DNA from: JAAYDH01 sp964345825
Lineage (GTDB): Bacteria > Bacillota_I > Bacilli_A > RFN20 > CAG-826
Assembly (NCBI GenBank): GCA_964345825.1
Contig: CAYFSI010000007.1
Location: 1 to 35,302 of the forward strand
DNA length: 35,302 bases
Direction of reading: 5' to 3'
In this document: positions 7,615 to 15,887 of the stretch, piece by piece
How the letters are laid out: each line of letters opens with the position of its first letter
How positions within the stretch are numbered: the stretch's first letter is position 1
The notes under the pieces: model-generated
The model's input: only the letters and a program-made list of their open reading frames with translations
What the model was told of the DNA's origin: nothing
Databases searched by the model: none
Program-made: the position numbers and the translations under genes

Positions 7615-8607
7615 TTATTTATCGTGGACGAATAAGGCCATGACCGCTTTGGCGGTATGGATACGGTTTTCCGCTTCTTGATAGACAACCGATTGTGGTC
7701 CATCAATGACAGAATCTTCGACTTCGTTGCCACGGTCAGCTGGTAAAGCGTGCATGTATTTGCATTGTGGTCCAGCGAGCTTCATCATCGCTTCGGTACA
7801 CTTCCAACCAGTTAAGGTCTTGATGTAATCGTCGACGACTTCAGTAGATTCGTTTTTGACCCATGAACCCCAGTTCTTGGGGAAGACGACATCCGCGTCT
7901 TTGAAGGCTTCTTCCATATTATGAGTAATGCGGAAGGAACCACCATTCTCTAAAGCATTCTTCTTCGCTTTTTCAACTGCCCAGTCTGGCATATCATATC
8001 CTTCTGGATAGGCAATGGTAACATCCATCGCATAGCGAGGGAATAATAAGATTTGAGAGAGTGGAACAGAGATTGGTTTCTTGTGGCTGGTAGCATACGC
8101 CCAGATAATGGAAACCTTTAAGCGCTTTGTGGTGGGGAATAATTCTTGCATGGTCATTAAATCAGCAAGAGCTTGCATTGGGTGATATAAATCACATTGT
8201 AAGTTGATGATTGGGACGGTTGACCATTTCGCCATTTCACGGAGGTATTTGTTGCCTAAACCCCAGTTGCAATAACGGCAAGCGATCATGTGTCCAAAGC
8301 TGGATAGGATGGTAGCGGTATCTTTAGCGGATTCACCATGTGAGATTTGCATCATCGAGGTGTCTAAGAAAGTTGCGTGGCCACCTAATTGGGCCATACC
8401 ACTTTCAAAGGAGTTTCTCGTTCTGGTTGATTGTTCAAAGAACATCAAGAAGCCAGTCTTACCGACTAACCATTGAGTTGGTTCGTTGCGGTAGAAGGCA
8501 GCTTTTAAGTCACTGGAGACTTTAAGCATGAGATCGATTTCTGGTTTGGTAAACTCTTCAAGAGTAATCAAGTGACGGCCGGCAAATTTTGAAGCAATTT
8601 TTTCCAT
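7615..8607 (-). CDS. ygeW: Knotted carbamoyltransferase YgeW
   Basis: A member of the aspartate/ornithine carbamoyltransferase superfamily, YgeW branch, found in anaerobic purine/urate clusters. The carbamoyl-phosphate motif STRTR is at 60-64, HPMQ at 142-145, and the second-substrate region holds HALPADRGNEV. In catabolism it is expected to run toward phosphorolysis of a carbamoyl (ureido) compound, giving carbamoyl phosphate for ArcC at 24886. The protein has 330 residues, shorter than my recollection of about 396 for E. coli YgeW, but all core motifs are there. It is the last operon gene, 4 bases after ygeY, and is followed by a strong terminator. The natural substrate of the family is not settled to my knowledge. 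Confidence 0.9.
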   Translation of the reverse strand: MEKIASKFAGRHLITLEEFTKPEIDLMLKVSSDLKAAFYRNEPTQWLVGKTGFLMFFEQSTRTRNSFESGMAQLGGHATFLDTSMMQISHGESAKDTATILSSFGHMIACRYCNWGLGNKYLREMAKWSTVPIINLQCDLYHPMQALADLMTMQELFPTTKRLKVSIIWAYATSHKKPISVPLSQILLFPRYAMDVTIAYPEGYDMPDWAVEKAKKNALENGGSFRITHNMEEAFKDADVVFPKNWGSWVKNESTEVVDDYIKTLTGWKCTEAMMKLAGPQCKYMHALPADRGNEVEDSVIDGPQSVVYQEAENRIHTAKAVMALFVHDK

Positions 8608-8611
8608 AAAT

Positions 8612-9841
8612 TTAGTTTTCCTTATTTACTTTTTTTAAATTTTCGAGATAAAGTCCAGGAATAACAGCATAGAGAGCTGCGCAGATGACGAGATCTTCTT
8701 TTCTCGTCTTCTCATTTGGTGCGTGAGCTTCTTTTTCATCGCCAGGTCCAAAGCCTAAGCATGGAATGCCATAGCGACCCATGATACTCACACCATTGGT
8801 TGAGAATGTCCACTTATCAATGATGGGATCTTTCTTGAAGAGTTTTTGATATCCTTGTTTGAGCGATTGCACATAGATGGATTCTTCAGGAATGACCCAG
8901 GTTGGGAAGTAGCATTCAGTTGGGTAGCGGAGACCAGTATAAGCCGGCCTTTCATATTGATACATTGTGACTTCAGCGTTAGCGGCTTTAACAGCAGGGA
9001 GATTTTGGATTTCTGCGATAGAAGTCTTATCATTTTCTCCCACCGTTAAGCGGCGATCAAGGCTGATCCAGCATCCATCTGCCACAGCGCAACGGCTGGG
9101 TGACTTATGGAAGATTTCCGAGATAGTGACGGTGCCTTTGCCAAGGAATGAATCATAGGCTAATCCTTCCTTATTGAGCTGTTCAATTTGCTGAATGATG
9201 GGAGCCATCTTGTAGATAGCATTGTCTCCTCTTTCCGGAGCACTGCCATGGCAGGACACGCCACGAACACTGACTTTGATTTCCATACGACCGCGATGTC
9301 CGCGATAGATACGGCAACTAGTTGGTTCAGTCGAGACGACGAATTCTGGTTTTAATTTATCTTCTTTGATAATGTACTGCCAGCATAGTCCGTCACAGTC
9401 TTCTTCTTGAACGGTTCCCGTGATTACGAGGGTGTAGTCATCTTCAAGGCCTAAGTCTTTGATGATTTTGCCAGCGTAGACCATGGAAGCCATGCCACCT
9501 TCTTGGTCAGAAGCACCACGTCCGCCAATGTGGACGTCATCTTCGTATCCTTCATATGGGTCAAAATTCCAGTTCTTTATTTCTCCGATACCGACGGTAT
9601 CAATGTGAGCGTCAAAAGCGATGATGTGTTTACCATGTCCGATGTATCCGAGGATATTGCCCATTGGATCGATAACCACTTTATCAAAGCCAACTTTTTC
9701 CATCTCTTCTTTGATGCGGAGAACAACTTTCTCTTCATCGCAAGATTCACTTGGAATACGGATCATATCACGAAGGAATTTGGTCATGTCAGCCTTATAG
9801 GACTGAGCTTTGGCTAATACTTGTTCGAAACTAATTTTCAT
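8612..9841 (-). CDS. ygeY: M20-family metallohydrolase YgeY
   Basis: A 409-residue zinc-dependent amidohydrolase of the DapE/ArgE/carboxypeptidase G2 type. Metal ligands and catalytic residues are visible: AFDAHIDTVG (His79, Asp81), SDQEGG (Asp112), VQEEDCDG (Glu146 base, Glu147 ligand) and STEPTS (Glu172). The YgeY branch is annotated as a selenium-metabolism hydrolase because it co-occurs with xdhD-type molybdenum hydroxylases; in purine clusters it presumably cuts an amide or ureido bond of a ring-opened intermediate. One base separates it from the upstream PLP gene and 4 bases from ygeW, so it is translationally linked to both. Confidence 0.9.
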   Translation of the reverse strand: MKISFEQVLAKAQSYKADMTKFLRDMIRIPSESCDEEKVVLRIKEEMEKVGFDKVVIDPMGNILGYIGHGKHIIAFDAHIDTVGIGEIKNWNFDPYEGYEDDVHIGGRGASDQEGGMASMVYAGKIIKDLGLEDDYTLVITGTVQEEDCDGLCWQYIIKEDKLKPEFVVSTEPTSCRIYRGHRGRMEIKVSVRGVSCHGSAPERGDNAIYKMAPIIQQIEQLNKEGLAYDSFLGKGTVTISEIFHKSPSRCAVADGCWISLDRRLTVGENDKTSIAEIQNLPAVKAANAEVTMYQYERPAYTGLRYPTECYFPTWVIPEESIYVQSLKQGYQKLFKKDPIIDKWTFSTNGVSIMGRYGIPCLGFGPGDEKEAHAPNEKTRKEDLVICAALYAVIPGLYLENLKKVNKEN

Positions 9842-9842
9842 C

Positions 9843-11213
9843 TTAAATTTCCTTTCCTCTTACGGACTTAATCTTTTCATCATAAGCCTTAATTTTGTTA
9901 TATTCTTCTTCCCAAAATTCAGGGTGTCTCATGGCATCGAGATATTCTTGTTTATATCCAAACTTGAGCCAATCATATTCTTTTCTCTTGAAGAGTCTTT
10001 CTTTTTCCTCTTGGCCACGAGTGTCGAGAATACGGCAGGTAGAGGCTCCAAGGAAGATATCTTTGAACCAACGGTCTAAGACGTGATCAGTGACTTCTAG
10101 TTCACGTTCATGGAGATTTTCCACGACAGAATCATAACGGTCGAATCCGTCAGTAGCGATGGTAACGACATTGTCGTCTGGTCCGAGTTTGAGATACTTA
10201 GCCATCTTGATCGCTCCGATGATGTTGCAGATGCCAGAAACTCCAAAGAGTTCTTTCATTCCTTCAGCGACTTTTCGGTCGATGCCATGTTCAACAAGGA
10301 CATCGGTTCCGGAATGAATTACTTCGAGACCGCGGACACAGTCATCATCGTGAATTTGGACGATGAAGTCAGTGGTCAAGACGTTGTGAATTAAGGTAAT
10401 CATCTTATCTCCAATACCTTCGATACGATGTTGGCCTAAGCCATCATCGGTGAGGGTGGAGCATTCATGTGGTTCAAGAGCGGCAATCTTACATTCAGGG
10501 AAAGCTTTTTTCATCTCATCTCCGGCAGCGAGAGTTCCCGCTGAACCAGGAGCGCTGGTGAAGCAGGCGATACGGCCATTGCCAATACCTTTGACAGCTT
10601 CGATAGCAGAGTTACCTGTCACATAGCGATGGAAACGATAGTTTGGTAATAATTCAAATTGCGCGAGTGTCGCGTTCATTGGATTCTTTTTGAGTTCATA
10701 GGTTCTTTCAAGAGTTAAAATAACATCTGATTCAGAACCAGGAGTTAAATCAAGTTTGGCTCCATATTTACGGATTCGCTCGTATCTTTCCTTGGACATG
10801 TTGTCAGGCATGATGACAATAGCGTCATATTTCATCAAATTAGTGATGTAGGAAACACCGATACCGAAGTTGCCGGTTGATGGTCCTAAAATTGTGTGTT
10901 TACCGGGTAAAATAGTCCCGTCAACACATCCCTCGATTAATGTGGCGTAAGCAGGGCCCACTTTATGAGATCCAGAAGGGAAATATTTTCCGAGCATCAC
11001 GACGATATTGGCATCCACGCCCGTCAGTGCTTTAGGAAGAACAATTTTCCTCACTTCACCTTTACCACCATTCTTCCATCCAATGTTGAAGAGGTTGATG
11101 GGGTCGAGCTCATTTTCCTTGAGAGCTTTTTCCGCTTCTTTTCTTACTTTTGGATCTTGATGTTCCGGATGAAGCATTTCATCATAGGTTGGACCAAATG
11201 GAATTTTTGACAT
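9843..11213 (-). CDS. Fold-type II PLP-dependent enzyme (cysteine synthase/CBS-like), likely lyase
   Basis: A 456-residue tryptophan-synthase-beta-fold enzyme. The PLP lysine is Lys84 in SGSHKVG; the substrate loop is STGNFG in GPSTGNFGIG, and the phosphate-binding Gly/Ser loop is APGSAGT. It is not the E. coli YgeX (diaminopropionate ammonia-lyase) type, whose PLP lysine lies in a different context (NAFKMLG, from memory). Position next to ygeY/ygeW suggests that it eliminates ammonia or a ureido group from a beta-substituted alanine such as 2,3-diaminopropionate or a derivative, giving pyruvate or another amino acid. That role is inference. The N-terminal 60 residues are charged and unlike standard cysteine synthases. 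It is 3 bases from the second PLP gene and 1 base from ygeY. Confidence 0.85.
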   Translation of the reverse strand: MSKIPFGPTYDEMLHPEHQDPKVRKEAEKALKENELDPINLFNIGWKNGGKGEVRKIVLPKALTGVDANIVVMLGKYFPSGSHKVGPAYATLIEGCVDGTILPGKHTILGPSTGNFGIGVSYITNLMKYDAIVIMPDNMSKERYERIRKYGAKLDLTPGSESDVILTLERTYELKKNPMNATLAQFELLPNYRFHRYVTGNSAIEAVKGIGNGRIACFTSAPGSAGTLAAGDEMKKAFPECKIAALEPHECSTLTDDGLGQHRIEGIGDKMITLIHNVLTTDFIVQIHDDDCVRGLEVIHSGTDVLVEHGIDRKVAEGMKELFGVSGICNIIGAIKMAKYLKLGPDDNVVTIATDGFDRYDSVVENLHERELEVTDHVLDRWFKDIFLGASTCRILDTRGQEEKERLFKRKEYDWLKFGYKQEYLDAMRHPEFWEEEYNKIKAYDEKIKSVRGKEI

Positions 11214-11216
11214 AAC

Positions 11217-12473
11217 TTAATTCTCCTTTTCCTTTTGTTTTAAATACTTATCTAAGGTCTCTAAGTCTGGTTTCATTGGCAAGGGGGGAATGATGACCTT
11301 TTGAGCATTCGCCGGATCTTTCAATCCGTTCCCTGTCACAATGAAGGTCACTGATTCCTCCTTCGGAATGATGCCTTCTTTGACGGCTTTTATGAGTCCC
11401 GCAAGCGATGCGGCGGCGGCTGGTTCAGCGAAGATACCTTCGCTTCTTCCCAAGAGAGCCTCGGCTTGAAGAATTTCTTCATCAGAGATACTAATCCATA
11501 TTCCGTTAGAATTCTTGACTGCATTGATGGCTTTAATAGGGTTACGGGGTATACCCACTGAGATGCTATCGGCGATAGTATTTTCCTCAGCTTCTTCTAG
11601 GGGCTGTTTGGTGTGGTCCGCGATGACGAATGGTTCACAGCCTTCACTTTGAACAGCGAGAATGCGAGGAATCTTTTTAATTAATCCCAACTCCTTTAGT
11701 TCATAAAAACCTTTATAAACTCCAGCGACAGTGCATCCATCTCCTACGGAGACAGCTACCCAATCGGTGGGCTTAAAATCTAATTGTTCAGCGATTTCTA
11801 AAGAAACAGTTTTCTTTCCTTCGACGAGATGAGGATTTATAGCGCAATTTCTATTATACCATCCATATTTTTTTATTGCTTCCTTTGAAAAGGAGAAGGT
11901 CTCTTTATAATCGCCATCGACCTTGATAAGTGTCGCTCCATATAGAGATATCTGAGTGACTTTACCAATCGGGGCTCTCTTTGGAACAAAGATGACAGCT
12001 TTCATTCCAACATGAGCCGCTTGGCAAGCTAGTGAACTAGCGGCGTTGCCGGTTGAACTAGTTGCAATGGTGTTGGCTCCAGCTTCTAAGGCTTTAAGTA
12101 CTCCTACTCCCGATGCTCTATCTTTACTTGATCCGCTTGGGTTCAACCCATCATCTTTGATGTAGAGGGTTTTTAAACCTAATGTTTTAGCGAGATTATG
12201 AGAACGGATGAGTGGTGTCCAGCCGATTCTTAACATGTCTTTGATGTGATCAGTTTCAATCGACATCATCGGGGCATATCGCCACATTGAATAATCACGA
12301 TTCTTTTCGAAGTATGTGAGATTGACATCTTCCTTCATTTTTTTGTAGTCATAGATGACATCCAAGATGCCTTTTTCTCCACAGTGCGGGCAAGTAAAGT
12401 TTGCCTGTTCAGGAGTGAAAAAACTACCACATAATGTGCATCGATGACCAACGAAATATTTGTTCTTTGCCAT
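11217..12473 (-). CDS. Threonine synthase-like PLP enzyme with N-terminal zinc ribbon
   Basis: A 418-residue fold-type II PLP enzyme. An N-terminal zinc ribbon (Cys12, Cys15, Cys28, Cys31) precedes the catalytic domain, as in some archaeal-type threonine synthases. Lys117 in NPSGSSKDRA is the PLP Schiff-base lysine; SSTGNAASS and SVGDGCTVAG bind substrate carboxylate and PLP phosphate. By sequence it would be annotated threonine synthase, but no homoserine-pathway genes are nearby and it sits inside a purine operon. A beta- or gamma-elimination/replacement on a purine-derived amino acid is therefore more likely. It is 9 bases after the FAD-subunit gene and 3 bases before the other PLP gene. 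Which of the two replaces ygeX cannot be told from sequence. Confidence 0.85.
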   Translation of the reverse strand: MAKNKYFVGHRCTLCGSFFTPEQANFTCPHCGEKGILDVIYDYKKMKEDVNLTYFEKNRDYSMWRYAPMMSIETDHIKDMLRIGWTPLIRSHNLAKTLGLKTLYIKDDGLNPSGSSKDRASGVGVLKALEAGANTIATSSTGNAASSLACQAAHVGMKAVIFVPKRAPIGKVTQISLYGATLIKVDGDYKETFSFSKEAIKKYGWYNRNCAINPHLVEGKKTVSLEIAEQLDFKPTDWVAVSVGDGCTVAGVYKGFYELKELGLIKKIPRILAVQSEGCEPFVIADHTKQPLEEAEENTIADSISVGIPRNPIKAINAVKNSNGIWISISDEEILQAEALLGRSEGIFAEPAAAASLAGLIKAVKEGIIPKEESVTFIVTGNGLKDPANAQKVIIPPLPMKPDLETLDKYLKQKEKEN

Positions 12474-12482
12474 ATGTTCTCC

Positions 12483-13325
12483 TTATTCAATTTGACTTAA
12501 AAAGTCACGAGCGATATTCATCGCTACTTTATACCGATAATCTTTAGTTGATCGTTGGTCAGAGATGGGAAGAACAAACTTACCATATTCTGACAATATT
12601 TCATCTGTCTTGCTATGCAATTGTTCAACAGACAAGCCAATGTATTTGGTTTCTAGTTCAGGGCGGCGAACAACAGTGACACCCACCGAGCCAAAAGCTA
12701 AACGAATATCTTTAATGATACCTTTTTCTAAGGTATAGGAACCAGCAAAGGTAATCTTTGAGATTGTCTCGGCTTTGCGAGATCCAACTTTCTTCCATTT
12801 CGTGTTGGTGAAATGTTGTTTTGGAATAATGACGGAGGTGATTAGTTCATCCTTTTCGCGATGAATTCTTCTCACTCCATAAATAAACTCACTGATAGGC
12901 ATCACTCTTTTGCCACGAACACTGGTTAATTCAATGAGAGTGTCATAGAGATATAGGCCCACAAGAGCGTCTCCCGCAGGAGAAGCATTACCAATGTTGC
13001 CAACAAGGGTGGCCATGTTACGTAAACTGGGTGAGGCAATTTCGATAACGATATCTTTTAATAGTTGAGGAACGATTGGGCTCTTCAAGATATCGGCGTA
13101 GTTGGTGGTTGCACCAATAACAATATTGCCATCAATTTTTTTGATGAAGTTCAACTCTTCTAAGCCCATGATATAAATCACATCTTTATCAAAGGTGGGC
13201 AAAAGACCACTGCTGCGATGTTTAACCACCATTAAGTCAGTGCCTCCCGCCATGATATAGCAGTCATGTTTGGAAAGAATCTGGAGAGCTTCGTTTAAAT
13301 CTTTTGGTAGGTATTTATTTACCAT
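12483..13325 (-). CDS. xdhB: Xanthine dehydrogenase-type FAD subunit
   Basis: The medium subunit (280 residues) of a molybdenum hydroxylase, which passes electrons from the 2Fe-2S centres to NAD+ or another acceptor. FAD motifs are AGGTDLMV (26-33) and the TLVGNIGNASPAGD stretch, where one Gly of the usual GGN is Val. The C-terminal CODH-flavin domain is present. Its start overlaps the stop of the 2Fe-2S gene by 7 bases (ATGGTAA), giving translational coupling. Together with the next two genes it forms a complete heterotrimeric hydroxylase in the unusual order Mo, 2Fe-2S, FAD. Confidence 0.92.
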   Translation of the reverse strand: MVNKYLPKDLNEALQILSKHDCYIMAGGTDLMVVKHRSSGLLPTFDKDVIYIMGLEELNFIKKIDGNIVIGATTNYADILKSPIVPQLLKDIVIEIASPSLRNMATLVGNIGNASPAGDALVGLYLYDTLIELTSVRGKRVMPISEFIYGVRRIHREKDELITSVIIPKQHFTNTKWKKVGSRKAETISKITFAGSYTLEKGIIKDIRLAFGSVGVTVVRRPELETKYIGLSVEQLHSKTDEILSEYGKFVLPISDQRSTKDYRYKVAMNIARDFLSQIE

Positions 13326-13801
13326 TTGATACCTCTCTTTCTTCCTTCGTTAGCTGCTTCTATTACAGCTTTGATAATCGAGTTATATCCAGTGCAACGA
13401 CAAAGGTTGCCAGATAGAGACAATCTCGCTTCTTCTTCAGTTGGGTTGGGGTTTTCCAACAACAAGGCATAGGTGCTCATAATCATTCCAGGAGTGCAAA
13501 AGCCACATTGGCTTCCTCCTAATTCAGCAAAAGCATCAGCGATAATACGATATTGTTCAGTTTTGTTAAATCCATCAATGGTTAAAATTTCTTTTCCGAT
13601 GACATTGGCGATAGGGGTCAAACAAGATGAATAGGAAACACCATTCACTAAAACGGTGCAAGCGCCACAGGATCCTTCTCCACAGCCTTCTTTAACACCA
13701 ATAAGGTGAAGTTCATCTCTTAAGACATCCAAAAGCCTCGCGCTAAGATCAACGTCGACTTCATATGGCTGGTGATTTATCACAAATTTAATTTTTGCCA
13801 T
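13319..13801 (-). CDS. xdhC: Xanthine dehydrogenase-type 2Fe-2S subunit
   Basis: The small subunit (160 residues) carries two [2Fe-2S] clusters. The plant-ferredoxin-like motif is GCGEGSCGACTVLV with a later Cys in YSSC. The second cluster comes from QCGFCTPGM and GNLCRCTGYN. The Gln before CGFC, which contacts the molybdopterin cytosine dinucleotide in the family, is kept. The gene overlaps the upstream Mo-subunit gene by 14 bases and the downstream FAD gene by 7 bases. Unlike the second 2Fe-2S protein in this operon it keeps a normal C-terminal tail after the last cluster. Confidence 0.94.
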   Translation of the reverse strand: MAKIKFVINHQPYEVDVDLSARLLDVLRDELHLIGVKEGCGEGSCGACTVLVNGVSYSSCLTPIANVIGKEILTIDGFNKTEQYRIIADAFAELGGSQCGFCTPGMIMSTYALLLENPNPTEEEARLSLSGNLCRCTGYNSIIKAVIEAANEGRKRGIKW

Positions 13802-15884
13802 TTTCTACTAACTCCATAATATATTCAGGATTTGCAGGTATTTTATTGATTTTTCGCTTAATAGCTTGTTCAATGGCTAAGCACAAAGCTGGAGCAACGC
13901 CGACGAAAGTGAGCTCGCCAGCGCCTTTTGCACCGCTCGCACCATAAGCAAAATGATTATCAATTAGTACGGTCTCCATATAAGGCAAATCCATGCTGGT
14001 CGGAACAGCATAATCAGAGATGGTTTTTTGATATACCTTCCCATCTTTGAGATCCATGCATTCCAACATTCCATAGCCAATACCTTGAGCGATTCCGCCA
14101 TCGGATTGACCGACGACAATTCTCTCATCAATTGCATGTCCGACATCATAAGTGGACCACACTCCATCAACGTGGACTTGATAAGTTAAAGGATCGTATG
14201 ACACTTCAATGATATTGACTCCCCAAGCATATCCGGGGTAAGCATCGCCTTGCATTGTTTCATCATCCCAATGGATATAGGATGGAGCGATATATGGTTC
14301 AACAATTTCAATCCTCTTACCACTGACCCATTGTTCTTTTAAATGTTTAGCGGCTTTTTCACAGAGATAGCCAACAATAATAATTGTTCTACTAGCGGCG
14401 GTAGGCCCAGTATTCAAAGTATGGTCAGTATCGGGTGATTCATGAAACACCAGGTGTTCTGGATAGCCTAAGGTGTCCGAAACAATCTTCTTTAAAGTTG
14501 TGCGATTACCTTGCCCAAAATCAACTTGGGAGGTGTAGAGATGAACCGTGTCATCGGCTTCTTTCACCAGTTTGACATGAGCGTTAATAATTGTCGATTC
14601 TCCTGAACCGGTAAAACCACATCCATGGAGAAACCAGGACATGCCAATTCCTTTGTTGGAATTTGGTTTACTATATTCTTTTACTTTGCGCTTGTAATCG
14701 CTCATTTCCATGGCTTTCTCAATTAATTGAGGCATGATTATTTCATCATGGAAATGGCCATTAACCGCGGTAACATCACCTTTTTTGGCGAGATGAGCAT
14801 AACGAAATTCCAATGGGTCAACATGAGCGGCTTTGGCAAGATGATTAATGAACATTTCAAAAGCGAAAATAGCTTGAGGGGAACCGAAACCACGAAAGGC
14901 AGCAGTTGGGACAGTATTAGTGAGATAGACATCTCCATTAACTTCAAGACTTGGAATGGTGTAACAATCGACAACTGCAATAAGAGCGCGAGCTAGAACG
15001 ACTCCGGAACATCCAATATACGCTCCACCATCTAATTTAACATGGGCTTCAACACCAGTGATGCGATTATCTTTAACATAGGCTGTATATGTCGTTTGGC
15101 TGGGATGACGTTTCGTAGTGAAAGCAATATCTTCCGTTCGGTCAAAAACGAAACGAAGTGGCTTTTTAATTTTGACAAGAGCGGTCGCTAATTGGGCGGA
15201 TAACAAGGATGGATAATGTTCTTTTCCACCAAAGGCTCCACCAACCGCGGGTTGAATAACGCGAACATTATCAGGATCACAACCAAGGGTTCTGATAATC
15301 GCTTTTTTAACATAGAAAGGACATTGCATCGAGGCTTTGACCGTTAATTTATCGCCATCAAACCACATCAGCATGGCTTGAGTTTCTAAGTAGAGATGTT
15401 CTTGCAAACCAGTACGAAAAGTCTCGGTGTAAGAAAGATCAGCTTCTTGCTTTGCTTTGGCAACATCGCCTTTGGCGAAATGCTTATGAAAAACCGATTC
15501 TTTAAGTTCAAAATTAGGAGTCTCCTCTTGATATGTAATGACTACTTTTTTAACTAGATCTAGAACTGTTTGTTTATCTGGCCCAGCAATTAAGCCAATT
15601 GTTTCTCCGTAGTAGTTAACTACTCCATCAGCGAACACCGGCCAATCAGAAAAGATTATACTGACAACATTTTCTTTGACAATGTCTTTAGCATCAACAT
15701 AGTAATAACCATCAGGTAAAGTAGGAACTTCAATTTTTAAGATTTTTCCTTTTGAAATAGTCGAACGAATAAAAACAACGTATAAGGCGTCTTGGTATAC
15801 GATGTCATCGGTAAAAATGGCTTTACCAGCCATTTTCTCTTCGTTGTCTATTTTGACAGTTGAATTGGGAAAAAATCGTTTCAT
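13788..15884 (-). CDS. xdhA: Xanthine dehydrogenase-type molybdenum subunit (set 1)
   Basis: The catalytic subunit (698 residues) of a purine-type molybdenum hydroxylase. Mo-pterin contacts include VDFGQGN and GGAFGGKE. Relative to bovine xanthine oxidase, Glu222 corresponds to Glu802, Arg331 (AAFRGFG) to Arg880 and Glu657 (GAGEL) to the catalytic Glu1261. All three purine-positioning and catalytic residues are therefore present, supporting a xanthine/hypoxanthine hydroxylase. The cofactor would be the cytosine dinucleotide form supplied by MocA. It is somewhat short because the N-terminal region is trimmed. It lies 3 bases after the PreA-like gene and overlaps its 2Fe-2S partner by 14 bases. 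Confidence 0.92.
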   Translation of the reverse strand: MKRFFPNSTVKIDNEEKMAGKAIFTDDIVYQDALYVVFIRSTISKGKILKIEVPTLPDGYYYVDAKDIVKENVVSIIFSDWPVFADGVVNYYGETIGLIAGPDKQTVLDLVKKVVITYQEETPNFELKESVFHKHFAKGDVAKAKQEADLSYTETFRTGLQEHLYLETQAMLMWFDGDKLTVKASMQCPFYVKKAIIRTLGCDPDNVRVIQPAVGGAFGGKEHYPSLLSAQLATALVKIKKPLRFVFDRTEDIAFTTKRHPSQTTYTAYVKDNRITGVEAHVKLDGGAYIGCSGVVLARALIAVVDCYTIPSLEVNGDVYLTNTVPTAAFRGFGSPQAIFAFEMFINHLAKAAHVDPLEFRYAHLAKKGDVTAVNGHFHDEIIMPQLIEKAMEMSDYKRKVKEYSKPNSNKGIGMSWFLHGCGFTGSGESTIINAHVKLVKEADDTVHLYTSQVDFGQGNRTTLKKIVSDTLGYPEHLVFHESPDTDHTLNTGPTAASRTIIIVGYLCEKAAKHLKEQWVSGKRIEIVEPYIAPSYIHWDDETMQGDAYPGYAWGVNIIEVSYDPLTYQVHVDGVWSTYDVGHAIDERIVVGQSDGGIAQGIGYGMLECMDLKDGKVYQKTISDYAVPTSMDLPYMETVLIDNHFAYGASGAKGAGELTFVGVAPALCLAIEQAIKRKINKIPANPEYIMELVENGKN

Positions 15885-15887
15885 ATA

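Noticed and set aside
11217..12473. Straightforward threonine synthase (thrC) call
   Set aside because: Family similarity is real, but no thrB/hom context exists and it is packed inside a purine catabolic operon, so a biosynthetic name would mislead.
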